In this document: piece by piece, positions 44,896 through 54,141 of the stretch
Layout of the letters: each line of letters starts with the position of its first letter
Numbering within the stretch: position 1 is the stretch's first letter
Origin: Wenzhouxiangella sp. AB-CW3
GTDB lineage: Bacteria; Pseudomonadota; Gammaproteobacteria; Xanthomonadales; Wenzhouxiangellaceae
DNA: 64,000 bases
Reading direction: 5' to 3'
NCBI RefSeq assembly: GCF_014725735.1
Contig: NZ_CP061368.1
Coordinates: forward strand, 145,001-209,000
Notes under the pieces: model-generated
Database searches by the model: none
Told to the model about the DNA's origin: nothing
The model's input: the letters and a program-made list of their open reading frames with translations, nothing else
Translations under genes and position numbers: made by a program

Positions 44896-47800
44896 GCTGG
44901 TTCTTCACCAGTTCAAAAACCGCATCCTGGTCGGGAATCTCGCTTTCCCGGGCCTGGGTTTCGAGGACGTAGGCGATGGCGTTCCGCACTTCGCGCTCCT
45001 TGAATCTGTTCCCCCGCCAGTCTGCTTTTTTCACCGACCGGATCTTCTCGTCAAGACTCAGGGCGAGCGCGCTGTCCTGACCCAGGTTGTCATACAGCGC
45101 CTGTTGTGCCGGTGTATCAATGCCAGTGGGATAGCGACTTTCACTTTCCCGCCGCGCCGCTTTCCGCGTCAGTTCCACGATACGGCGCAGATATTCCTTG
45201 TACTCAAGGGCTTCCTTGCGCCGTTGCTCGATCAGGGCATCCAGCAGCTCGGACATCTTCTCGTAGTACTTCGGGTTGACGGCCATTTCGTCGATGATCA
45301 GCCGGCGCACGTTGTTCTCGATGGTCTCTGCCATGGCCTCGCGATCACCCGAGATGGATGCCGGCAGGCTGTCCACTGCTTCTTCTCCGCGTTCGACCAC
45401 CAGTTCCACCAACGTCATATCGTCAAAGGCCGAGAGCTTCTCGCTCTCATCCGCGCGGATGTAAGTGTCCAGCAGATGCCGCATGGCCGGCTCGTACATC
45501 TTCATATCGATGTAATCGCCGCTGGCCAGCTTGACCTCTTCCCTAACCTTTTCGTAGTGCTCGACTTCCGCCTTGATCGTGGCGGCCTCGGCCTCGCTGT
45601 AGCCGGCCTGCTGCATTTCGTTGGCCAGGTCGGCATAGGCGCGCAGGAAAGCGCCAACGTGTTTGTACAGGGCCAGACGCCTGGGCTCGTTCTCCTTCTG
45701 CACCTCGGGCGCATCGCTGGGGCCGATGAAATAGCGCCGGTAGGCGGGACTGTCCCTGGGCGGGTCCACGGCCTCGCATAGCGCCTTGACCGCTTCGCGG
45801 GTCTCTTCCAGGCGTTCCCGTGCCTTTTCCAGCCGATCCTCCAGCAGCCCTTCCACGTCGTCCGCATCGAAGGCATCAAACGCGCCCCCGGTGTAGTCCT
45901 GGATGGATTGCTCCAGGGACTTGAACAGGTCCTTGTAGTCGACGATGTAGCCGACCTCCTTGTCCTCGGTGTGCAGGCGATTGACCCGGCAGATGGCCTG
46001 GAACAGGCCGTGGTCGCGCATCTGCTTGTCGATGTAGAGGTAGGTGGCCGGTGGGGCGTCGAAGCCGGTGAGCAGCTTGTCGACCACAATCAGCAGCTTC
46101 ATCTGGCCGGGCTCATCAATGAAGCGCTTCTTTACCTCCTGCTCGAAGGTATCCACCTTGTTGACGGCCGAGTCTTCCGGCTCGTTGAAGTGCTCGGCCA
46201 GCATGCGCCGGTAGATCGCATACTGGTGCAGCTTCTCGGTCTCGCCCTCGCCGGTGGCCTCGCCCTTGATATCGGCGGTGGAGGGTGCATAGGAAGTGAC
46301 AATGGCGCACTTGCCCTTCAGCTCGGTCTTCTCGAACATCTCGTACAATCGGCAGGCCGCATAGATGCTGCCGGCCACCAGCATGGCGTTGCCGTGGCCA
46401 CTCATCAGCCGGTCGCGGGTGGCCATGTCCCAGAGAATGTCGGAGACGATCTTCTCCAGCCGGTCTCGTGAACTGAGCACCTTCTGCAGTGTGCCCCAGC
46501 GCTTCTTGAGCTGGGCGCGGGCGTAGTCGTTCAGGCCCTGGGTCTTGAGCTCGAACCACTGGTCGATCTTGTCCTGTGAGGTGACATGCTGGTCGATATC
46601 CCGCGCTTCATAGCGCAGGTCCAGCACGACGCCGTCACGCACCGCCTCGTCGAACTTGTAGCTGTGGATGTAGGGGCCGAAGACTTCGATGCTCTTGCGC
46701 TTGTCCTTCTTCAGTAGTGGCGTACCGGTGAAACCAATCAGCATGGCCTCGGGCAGCAGGGCCTTCATCGCCTCATGCAGCTTGCCGGACTGGGTGCGGT
46801 GGCACTCGTCGACGAACACGAACAGACTACCCTTGGCCCGAAAGCCTTTCGGCAGGTGGCTGCGCATATCCTGGATAAAGGCGTCGACATCGCCTTCCTC
46901 CGAGGCGCCGAACTTGTGGATCAGGGAAGCGATCAGCCACTCGTCGCTGCGATTGAGCACATCGATCAGGTCCGCGCCGCTCCGGGTGCGGTGGATATCC
47001 TCGTCCACGCCCTTGAAGACCTTTTCGATCTGCTCGTCAAGCTCGGTGCGGTCGGTGATCACCAGCACCCTGGCGTCCTGCACGTTTTCGCGAATCCATT
47101 TCGCCAGCCACACCATGGTCAGCGACTTGCCGCTGCCCTGGGTGTGCCAGATGATGCCGCCCTGGCGACGCTGCACATGATCCTGCGCAGCACGTACGCC
47201 GAAGAACTGGTTGTGGCGGCAGGTCTTCTTGATGCCGGCGTCGAAGACCATGAAGTCGTGCACGATCTCCAGCAGCCGCTCCTGGCGGCAGAGCTGGTGC
47301 AGCCCGCGCGCCAAGGGGTCGTCGATCTCGGACGGCTCCTTCCATTCCATCCAGAACTTCTCGGGCGTCTCGATCACCCCGTAACGCAGGCCCTCGGTGG
47401 GGTTACCGGCCATCACCAGCTGCGCCGTGGCGAAAAAGGATTGGATAAACTCGGGTTTCTGGTTGTCCAGGCTCTGGCGGATGCCCTCGGCCACCGCCAC
47501 GGTGGAGCGCTTCAGTTCCAGCACGCCCAGAGCGATGCCGTTGACGTAAAGCACTACATCCGGGCGCTTGGTATTGGCCCCGGCCACCGTGACCTCCTCG
47601 GCCACGGCGAAATCGTTGTTTTCTGGATTCTCCCAGTCGATCAGCCAGATCGTGACCGTCTGCTCCTGCACCGACGGCTTGACGTGCACCCCGTAGCGCA
47701 GCTTCTCGTACACAGCACGGTTCGCGTCATAGAGGGTCTTGCTGCCGGCGATCGCCGCCGCCTGGTCCAGCTCGCGGAGCACACGGCTGATCACGCGCTC

Positions 47801-47965
47801 ATCATGGCCCTGCCGCGCCAGCCAGTCGCGCAGCAGGTCTTCCTCGATATTGCAGTTGCCGGCGCGGTCCTTCCAGTCGCCCAGGTAGCGATAATCCAGC
47901 TCGTCCTGGAAGAAGCGCAGCACCTGTTGCTGTGTGTGGCGTTCTCGTTGGCCGACGGTGCTCAT
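44885..47965 (-). CDS. hsdR: Type I restriction enzyme, R subunit
   Basis: A 1026-residue HsdR. The N-terminal nuclease has the PD-(D/E)xK residues in RPDVVLYV (Asp136) and LELK (Glu150, Lys152). The SF2 motor has Walker A HTQGSGKS (274-281), the DEAD-equivalent DECH in [11 protein letters not shown] and GFTGTPLL as motif III. The C-terminal helical region (about 800-1000) should contact the HsdM/HsdS core. The frame is intact and of normal length. It cleaves DNA after ATP-driven translocation. A diverged copy of its first 49 codons lies at 50521-50670. Confidence 0.95.
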   Translation of the reverse strand: MSTVGQRERHTQQQVLRFFQDELDYRYLGDWKDRAGNCNIEEDLLRDWLARQGHDERVISRVLRELDQAAAIAGSKTLYDANRAVYEKLRYGVHVKPSVQEQTVTIWLIDWENPENNDFAVAEEVTVAGANTKRPDVVLYVNGIALGVLELKRSTVAVAEGIRQSLDNQKPEFIQSFFATAQLVMAGNPTEGLRYGVIETPEKFWMEWKEPSEIDDPLARGLHQLCRQERLLEIVHDFMVFDAGIKKTCRHNQFFGVRAAQDHVQRRQGGIIWHTQGSGKSLTMVWLAKWIRENVQDARVLVITDRTELDEQIEKVFKGVDEDIHRTRSGADLIDVLNRSDEWLIASLIHKFGASEEGDVDAFIQDMRSHLPKGFRAKGSLFVFVDECHRTQSGKLHEAMKALLPEAMLIGFTGTPLLKKDKRKSIEVFGPYIHSYKFDEAVRDGVVLDLRYEARDIDQHVTSQDKIDQWFELKTQGLNDYARAQLKKRWGTLQKVLSSRDRLEKIVSDILWDMATRDRLMSGHGNAMLVAGSIYAACRLYEMFEKTELKGKCAIVTSYAPSTADIKGEATGEGETEKLHQYAIYRRMLAEHFNEPEDSAVNKVDTFEQEVKKRFIDEPGQMKLLIVVDKLLTGFDAPPATYLYIDKQMRDHGLFQAICRVNRLHTEDKEVGYIVDYKDLFKSLEQSIQDYTGGAFDAFDADDVEGLLEDRLEKARERLEETREAVKALCEAVDPPRDSPAYRRYFIGPSDAPEVQKENEPRRLALYKHVGAFLRAYADLANEMQQAGYSEAEAATIKAEVEHYEKVREEVKLASGDYIDMKMYEPAMRHLLDTYIRADESEKLSAFDDMTLVELVVERGEEAVDSLPASISGDREAMAETIENNVRRLIIDEMAVNPKYYEKMSELLDALIEQRRKEALEYKEYLRRIVELTRKAARRESESRYPTGIDTPAQQALYDNLGQDSALALSLDEKIRSVKKADWRGNRFKEREVRNAIAYVLETQARESEIPDQDAVFELVKNQHDY

Positions 47966-48010
47966 ACGGATCTCACGCTCCAGACGGATCGGCCTTCATG
48001 ATTTCCGATA

Positions 48011-48673
48011 TCATTCAACGGAATAACCTCGCTCCACATAGAACGCCTGCAAATCCTTCAGGTACTCTTCTTCAGAGCCAAAAGAGTCTTGCAAATTGGT
48101 AAAGCGCAGCAAAACCCAGCGCGGTGGAAAGTCGGGGCTTGGCAGCGGTGGCAGATCCGCGAATCGCAACCATGTCTCGATTTTCTCCCTGGACAAGCCA
48201 TTCCGGTTGCCATGCCAATCGAACAAATCATGATCCTCGGGCTCGAGCAGCCCTTCAATATCCCAGAGTACGTGACCGACATCGTCCATAAACGTCGTCC
48301 CGATTTTGGCGCGGAAATCCTTCCCGAGCATGTCCTGAATATGTCTCCCGAGTAGCGGGACATAGATATTCAACAAATGCCCGATGATCGTTTCGTCCTT
48401 GCAGAGGTAGCAGAGTGAATAGACCGCCCACTCATGATCAGCGGAATCAAACCCCAGCGTCTCGCCCCAAAAACGCTGGTCAAAATCCCAAAGCGTACGC
48501 AGCGCCTTCTGAATTTCATTGGCCGCCGGTTGATGGCGTAGCCGCTGTAGTTGCTTCCTAACGGCTTCATAGCGCTGATCCGGCGGAGGCATGCGTTGAC
48601 CATACAGTGCCTCCATGGCATCCAGGCAGGCAGGCCATTGATTGCGGAACTCCTGCGCCTGCTTAGTTTGCAT
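48011..48673 (-). CDS. Hypothetical protein between darG and hsdR
   Basis: A 220-residue protein of unknown family. It has no signal peptide, transmembrane segment or recognisable catalytic motif. It is helical with many acidic and aromatic residues (for example LWDFDQRFWGETLGFDSADHEW and DDVGHVLWDIEGLLEPEDH). ATG 48673 follows AGGAGG, which decides it over an upstream in-frame ATG. It lies 87 bp after darG and 45 bp before hsdR, so it is probably co-transcribed. It may belong to the cassette inserted with darTG. Confidence 0.7.
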   Translation of the reverse strand: MQTKQAQEFRNQWPACLDAMEALYGQRMPPPDQRYEAVRKQLQRLRHQPAANEIQKALRTLWDFDQRFWGETLGFDSADHEWAVYSLCYLCKDETIIGHLLNIYVPLLGRHIQDMLGKDFRAKIGTTFMDDVGHVLWDIEGLLEPEDHDLFDWHGNRNGLSREKIETWLRFADLPPLPSPDFPPRWVLLRFTNLQDSFGSEEEYLKDLQAFYVERGYSVE

Positions 48674-48760
48674 GGGCCTACGCCTCCTGATCCGCGCCTC
48701 CTGTGCGCCTGCCACAAGAGTGACCGACAGCATCATGCGGCTTTCCGTTGACTATTTCGT

Positions 48761-49852
48761 TTACCTCGGCCTTCCAGCGTTCCCTGAACCCGGCCCGCGC
48801 GAGGCAGCCTGATCGAGACCCAGCCAACCGTGATCCTCCAAATGCCGCCATGCGACCCTGATGTGCTTCGGCTGGAACATGCTCCGCTTTCGGTCATTCC
48901 AGGCATGAACCGCTTCCACGGCCTCATCCGCATTACTGACCAGCCGCTCATCATGCGCTGCAACCCAATGCACGCTGGACAGCAGCTCCATTCCGTATGG
49001 CGTTTCGAAGCCTGCGATGAGTTCTGTGACCTGGTCCAGGCGCTCCCGGGACTCCTGGTATTCAGCCAGAAACCGTTCAGCCTCGTCGACCGCGCCGTCC
49101 ATCAATTCAATTTCAGTATCGGGCTTCTGACTGTCACCAAATCCGCGCGTGTAATGCCCTTCCAGGGTCTCCAGCACTTTGTTCAGGTTGTGCGCGTAAG
49201 GGCCATAAAGCCCTTTTTCGTAACGTAGCCTTAGTCCTTCCCCGGCCTCCTGCAGGAAGTAGGCAAGCTTCTGTATCTCCAGTAGCGTCCGGCGGTAATC
49301 CAGCTCCCCATAGCGATCCATCAGGCTGATGAAAAGGGCACGCGCCACCGTCCAATGCGGGCGCTTGGTCCTGACCAGCATGCGGGCTGCTTCGGGCGCA
49401 CCCTTGGGTTCATAGAGCAATACATGAACGTCCGCAAGATCGGCAAACGCCGCCTCGATTCGCGGCTTTACTTCCAGCCAATTCAATCCCCCCAGTCCGC
49501 TGCCAAGCGGCGGGATCGCAACCGAGCGAATGTTTAGCCTCCGGATAACAGCGATGAGGTCCTGCAAGCCTTGCTCGATATCCTGCATGCGGGACTTGCC
49601 CCGCCAGTGATTCTTGGTCGGAAAGTTGATGATATAGCGGGGATTGACCAGGTTCCCGGTCTCGAATACGAACATCCTTCCGGGCCGCACCTCTTCCGCC
49701 TTGCACGCCCGCTGATACGCCTTGAAATTCTCCGGAAACGCCTGCTTGAACTGCAGGGCAATTCCTTTGCCCATGTAGCCAACGCAATTCACCGTGTTGA
49801 CCAGCGCTTCCGCGTCAGCGCTGAGCAGGTTGCCTTGTGTATGCTCAATCAT
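48761..49852 (-). CDS. darG: DarG macrodomain antitoxin (DNA ADP-ribosyl glycohydrolase)
   Basis: A 363-residue DarG. The N-terminal macrodomain (about residues 1-155) has GNLLSADAEALVNTVNCVG, the GKGIAL loop and the PPLGSGLGGLNW pocket. Lys80 in FPTKNHWRG corresponds in position to the catalytic lysine reported for Thermus DarG. The C-terminal 200 residues contact or neutralise the toxin in the family. It removes ADP-ribose from thymidine on DNA. The gene is intact and starts 17 bp after the DarT stop, the canonical toxin-antitoxin order, although the toxin gene is broken. Confidence 0.93.
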   Translation of the reverse strand: MIEHTQGNLLSADAEALVNTVNCVGYMGKGIALQFKQAFPENFKAYQRACKAEEVRPGRMFVFETGNLVNPRYIINFPTKNHWRGKSRMQDIEQGLQDLIAVIRRLNIRSVAIPPLGSGLGGLNWLEVKPRIEAAFADLADVHVLLYEPKGAPEAARMLVRTKRPHWTVARALFISLMDRYGELDYRRTLLEIQKLAYFLQEAGEGLRLRYEKGLYGPYAHNLNKVLETLEGHYTRGFGDSQKPDTEIELMDGAVDEAERFLAEYQESRERLDQVTELIAGFETPYGMELLSSVHWVAAHDERLVSNADEAVEAVHAWNDRKRSMFQPKHIRVAWRHLEDHGWLGLDQAASRGPGSGNAGRPR

Positions 49853-49868
49853 TGTATTCTCCCACTAT

Positions 49869-50524
49869 CTAATGATAGTACCAGTCCGGGCGCTCGGAAA
49901 CAGCCACGCCCGAAGCCGCCGGGTATCCAGCCAATACCGCCTCGACGCGCTCTTTCATGCGTTGGTTCAGGACCACAATTTCCCCAATAAGCGCCCAGGG
50001 GCAGAAGCGATGCACCAGGAACTCCGCCTGCTTTTTGCGCTGTCGATCCATATCATTTGCGGTATCCGCCCAATAGCGTGCCTTCACGACCTGCCAATCA
50101 ATTTGTTCCAGGAAATCAAGATCATCAAACCACTCGGTGAATGCCGCCAGCCCGTGGCCATCGGAGAAGACGAATTCGGCGCCGGTTTCCTGAACCTTCT
50201 GAGCGGTCGACACCAGATAGATCAGCGGCTCCTGACCTTCCTGGTAACCGGCAACCCGGCCGGTCTTGAGGTTCAGCATCATCGGTGACAAGGGGCCAAA
50301 GTAGAACGGCACATAATCGTGCATCGACCCGCCCGGCCCACAGGGAATCGCCCGGTCGTGCCTGGATGCCTGGATGCCTGGACGGCCAGGCTGTGAATAG
50401 CGCGATACTCCAGACCGTCACCGGGCTGATGGTTCGGCGCATGCAGCCCTCCTCGCGCCAGGCAGAGGCCGAGGTTGTCAATGTGGATCAACCTCAGTAT
50501 TGGTGTTGGATAGGGAACAGTCAT
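49869..50524 (-). pseudogene. darT: DarT DNA ADP-ribosyltransferase toxin, frameshifted by an 8-bp duplication
   Basis: The 5' part encodes a typical DarT N-terminus (MTVPYPTPILRLIHIDNLG, then HSLAVQASRH). The 3' part encodes the rest, with GGSMHDYVPFYFGPLSP and the catalytic-type glutamate in QAEFLVHRF, in another frame. An exact 8-bp tandem duplication at 50362-50377 separates them. Removing one unit joins QASRHD to RAIPCGPGGS, gives 648 nt including stop and a 215-residue DarT of normal length. As it stands translation ends after about 81 residues. DarT attaches ADP-ribose to thymidines of DNA and is toxic, so loss of the toxin beside an intact antitoxin makes sense. Its ATG overlaps the TGA of the preceding hsdR fragment. 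Confidence 0.88.
50362..50377. repeat. 8-bp tandem duplication inside darT
   Basis: CTGGATGC occurs twice in tandem (plus strand), followed by a partial third copy CTGGA. Eight is not a multiple of three, so each unit gained or lost shifts the DarT frame. The arrangement is typical of replication slippage and could be reversible. Confidence 0.9.
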
Positions 50525-50670
50525 TGCTGAGTCCCGCCCTCCTTGCTGAAGTCGCAACCATTGCCGTCGCTGGCTTTGCAACCACCTCGATAGTGGTAGA
50601 CCAGCGTCTCCTGAAAGAAGCTCCCTAGCTGCTGCTGGGTGAGGCGTTCGCGTGCACCCACCTGACTCAT
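50521..50670 (-). pseudogene. hsdR 5' fragment (49 codons)
   Basis: The short frame starts MSQVGARERLTQQQLGSFFQ and runs 49 codons to a TGA that overlaps the DarT start. It aligns without gaps to the start of the downstream full HsdR ([20 protein letters not shown]), with clear identity over the first 27 residues that fades by about residue 40. The start overlaps the stop of the GmrSD-like gene (ATGA). The original order was therefore probably gmrSD-hsdR, cut by the DarTG cassette. Confidence 0.8.
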
Positions 50671-52768
50671 CCCGCCACCTCCAGATCGCCCATCTGCTTC
50701 TCGAAGGCCTGGCGTACCAGTCCCATAACGTAAGGCAGATCATCCGATGAACTCAGCCCGATCTCCACGTCTCCGTTCCCCCAGCGGCCGAGATTCGTCA
50801 CGTCCTTGGCTAACTGTTTCGGGTCGTGCAGCTCATAAAATGCCATGTTGAGCGAAAGGCGCAGCCGGCTCTTCTGCGGGACCACATCCACGAAATTCGT
50901 CTCGGCCTTGAAGGCGATATAGAGCTTGAGGATCTCCTCGGTCACACCCGGGTCCAGTGCCAACACTTCCTTGCGCAAGGCCTCGAATAGCTCCCGCATG
51001 GGTGCGCCTTCTTCGAGTTGCGGGTGATCGTCCAGACTGTAGCTCGTCTGAGGCTCTTTCTCGGACCGGTAGGCTGAGAGCACATCCTCGCTCACACTGG
51101 GTGCCTGCCAGACCGTGACGGCGACATTCGCCAATCGCTCAGCACGCTTTTGTATCGTGGTCTCGTCCCAGCTCTCCAGTGCACCCAGACCTTCATTGAC
51201 ACGCAACGGGCTCTCCTTGAAGCCGCCCTTCATATCCCGCTTTTTGGCAAAGGGCCGATCACTGTACTCGGCGTTGTAGCCAGTCAAGGTCAGGTTCCCA
51301 AGGGTATGCAACCAGGTCTCCTGGATACGTTTCCAGTCTTCGCCCAAGGCGTGCTGCCATTCTCGAGAAAGGTTCTCGTTCTGCGGCAGGATATGCTCGA
51401 TCGTGTATTCATCCACCGGCACCCGTTCCTTTCTGTCGTGATTTTCCAACCGACGCAACCAGTAGCTGCGGCTGCGGAAGTTGTACAGATCCCGAGTCAT
51501 CAACTCGCGACGGAACTCCTCATCCCGAGGAAAACGGCGATACGACGGAAGATTCAACAAGTGGGCCTGGATGCTCTCCAGATAGCGGTCCTTCTTGAGC
51601 GCCCGACCAAAGGTGGCAAAGGTCTTATTCAGGGAGTTGGTCGGAATCGCGCAAACCGCGCGTCGGAATACATACGCCTCCACCAGACGAACGGCATCGA
51701 CGAAGTCTTCCCGCTGCAGCAGCCCAGCCTGATAATCCTCGTATAGCTCCAGCAAAAAAGGTAGGCCACATCCACTTTCAGTTCTCGCAGGTCACGAAAA
51801 GCCTCCGCCAACAGCTTGTCGCTCTCCTTGCCAAGCGCCATGGCACAGTAATATCCCGAAAAGGCATGGATATCGGCTACCAACGCGTCGACACCCTGTC
51901 CGGCCTGTTTCGGCGCGCGAGCAAACGCCTTGAAAGCTTCATACACATCGCCAATCTTGGGAATATCGCCTGTTCGCACCGTCAGGTAGTGACGCATGAA
52001 CCAATCGAAATGGGAACCATACCCCTCCTGCCCAAAGTCCAGCTCCATCGGGCGCCAGTGGTCTTGGTAAAGCCGTTTTTGATGCTCCGGCTCAAGCCCC
52101 ATCAGCACAAAGTTCCGGATCAGGTCCGCCTGACTCAGCTCCCGGCCAGTGGAGTTCATGCTTTCAAAGATGAGCTGGGGGTTGTCCTGATCGCGGCTCA
52201 GGGCTATATCAACGATCACGAGCTTGGCCAGCCCACGACACAGCGGACCCAAATCATCAAGGCGCTTCACCTGCTGCTCGAACCATTCAAAGTTCTCCTC
52301 GATGCGCAGCGACCCCTCTGGTGGCAGGGGTTTCTGCCGAAAAAGCGCCAGCAGGCTATCCTTGTCCGTCTCGGTCAGCAGCAGTTTGAACCCGCGCTCT
52401 CCCTCCTCAAGCGGATTCAGCAGGTAGTAGTTGCGCAGCTTCTTCGCCGAAAAACCTTCAATTGGCTCATCGTCTCCAAGATGGCGGCATAGCGCCTCAA
52501 TCATCAACATGGCCGTCGTCAGCCTTTGCTGGCCGTCGATTACCAACAGCGGCGACTGGCTGGACACTTGATACAAGCCCTGCTCGATGTAGACAATGGA
52601 ACCGATGAAGTGAGCACTGATGGCATCGTTCGAACCGGCACGGAGCACATCATCCCAGAGTTGCCGGCACTGAGGCTCCGTCCAGGAATAGGTACGCTGG
52701 TAAATCGGTATGATGAACTGCGGCGATTTCTTAAGGAAATCTAGCAGCTTAGCTTCCGTCGCCTTCAT
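50667..52768 (-). CDS. GmrSD-like DUF262/DUF1524 protein, split by a -1 frameshift
   Basis: The upstream part (51758-52768) is a DUF262 domain with IPIYQRTYSWTEPQCRQLW and the LVIDGQQRLTT NTPase-like motif. The downstream part (to 50667) is a DUF1524 HNH-type nuclease (YTIEHILPQNENLS, LGNLTLTGYN) with a C-terminal DUF5655-like region. The frames join at a T6 run (A6 on the plus strand, 51754-51759): DVAYLF must shift by -1 to continue LLELYEDYQAG. After one added base the gene is exactly 2103 nt, 700 residues. GmrSD-type proteins are modification-dependent type IV restriction enzymes. Slippery T6 sequence leaves room for programmed or phase-variable shifting, for mutation, or for a sequencing error. 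Confidence 0.82.
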
Positions 52769-54141
52769 GCAGTTGCCTCCTTTGATAACTCTGGCTCCAC
52801 CAGTCGCACCCGCCCGGTGAGGAGCTGCTGCATCATGCCCTGCTTGATCTGGCGGGCCTTGTCGCGGCGGTGTTCCAGGGCCTCGATTTCGGTGTCGATA
52901 TCGGAGAGGACGGTGGCGATAGCGGTTTGTTCTTCCTGTCGTGGCATCTGCACTTCAATCTGAGCGAGGTTCCTTGCGCTGATGTGAACAACGGCGTCCC
53001 CTTGGCCTAGACGGGCTTTCTCTTGGGCAATCGTTGGATGGTTGAGCAAACGCCCCAGATAGGCAGAGACGCCTTCGTTTGGCCGCAACACCACGATATC
53101 CCCGCCTGCGAAGGCTGGTTGTTCGCCCAGGTACGCGACACACATACCAATCTCTTCCGCTGTTTCTCCCGATCCCGCGAACAGAATATCTCCGGTTCGC
53201 AATGGGAATGCGGCTTCAGCGACGGTTTTGGGAATGCGGGATTCCGGCGTCAGGACGCAATCACCATACCGCGTGTAAATCTCGCCGTATCGAATGCACG
53301 GAACACCTTCATTGCTGACATCATCCCGCCGAATGCCTTGTCCTTTGTAGAAGGTGCCAACATCCCCCAACCGCTTCGTCTCCCACCCACCGGTGAAGCC
53401 GGGCAGGCGGGTCTGGCCGGTGAGGAGTTGTTGCATGGCGGCCTGTTTAATGGCGCGCTTTTTGGCGATCAGGCGGTCGAGGGATTCGATCAGCGCGTCC
53501 GCATCCGAGAGGGCGGTGGCGATGGCGCGTTGTTCGAACAACATAGGGATTGGCAAACGCAAGTCTCTGAGTATTCTTGCGTTAAGCACATCCATCGTCC
53601 CGCCTTGGGCGTGCCCAATCAATGCACCCTGAACTTGGCTGCTTTCGAACAGATGCTTAAAAAACGGCGGGTCAACCTGTTCTTGATTGAGTCGCACTCT
53701 GACCAAACGAGGATTAATAATACCTGGCGGTGCATCATCAGGGATTAGCAGGGCCTTACCCGCAGTTCCTACCAAGCTAATAAGAACATCCCTTGGCCTA
53801 ACAGAGCAGCTTCGAAGTTGACGGTATTTTTCTTCACCGATGAAATAATCACCAAAATGATGGTCACCGCGGATCACCTGTTCCTGGCCATACACTTTGT
53901 ATCCTGATTGACTGTACGACGCCTTAGTAAGCGACGACCCGAATGGTCCAGCTTTTACTGCGGGATCAATCCCGACCGACTGAAGCGACCTTGAATGCCA
54001 ATCCCTTGGAATCACCCCCACCTCAGTCCGCTTATACCCAGGCGGCACGTCCTCCCTAGTCGCGACATCAGCCGCCGCCTTGTAGCCGGCAGGCGCATCC
54101 CGCACGGCCTGCTCTTCCACTGCCTCGCTCCGCTCAGCCAT
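52765..54141 (-). CDS. hsdS: Type I restriction enzyme, S (specificity) subunit
   Basis: A 458-residue HsdS with two target-recognition domains. The conserved repeats IKQAAMQQLLTGQTRLPGF (after TRD1) and IKQGMMQQLLTGRVRLVE (after TRD2) mark the central and C-terminal helical spacers. TRD1 lies about 45-215 and TRD2 about 255-410. ATG 54141 overlaps the hsdM stop by 8 bp; the in-frame extension upstream is rejected because it lies inside hsdM. The stop overlaps the GmrSD-like start. The target sequence cannot be read from the protein. Confidence 0.92.
   Translation of the reverse strand: MAERSEAVEEQAVRDAPAGYKAAADVATREDVPPGYKRTEVGVIPRDWHSRSLQSVGIDPAVKAGPFGSSLTKASYSQSGYKVYGQEQVIRGDHHFGDYFIGEEKYRQLRSCSVRPRDVLISLVGTAGKALLIPDDAPPGIINPRLVRVRLNQEQVDPPFFKHLFESSQVQGALIGHAQGGTMDVLNARILRDLRLPIPMLFEQRAIATALSDADALIESLDRLIAKKRAIKQAAMQQLLTGQTRLPGFTGGWETKRLGDVGTFYKGQGIRRDDVSNEGVPCIRYGEIYTRYGDCVLTPESRIPKTVAEAAFPLRTGDILFAGSGETAEEIGMCVAYLGEQPAFAGGDIVVLRPNEGVSAYLGRLLNHPTIAQEKARLGQGDAVVHISARNLAQIEVQMPRQEEQTAIATVLSDIDTEIEALEHRRDKARQIKQGMMQQLLTGRVRLVEPELSKEATA

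Noticed and set aside
49869-50324. The 151-residue DarT-like frame as an independent gene
   Set aside because: Its start MHDYVPF is in the middle of the DarT domain, and the N-terminal half is encoded just upstream in another frame.
50667-51755. The DUF1524 part as a separate gene
   Set aside because: It has no Shine-Dalgarno or conserved start and continues the DUF262 protein after a one-base shift.
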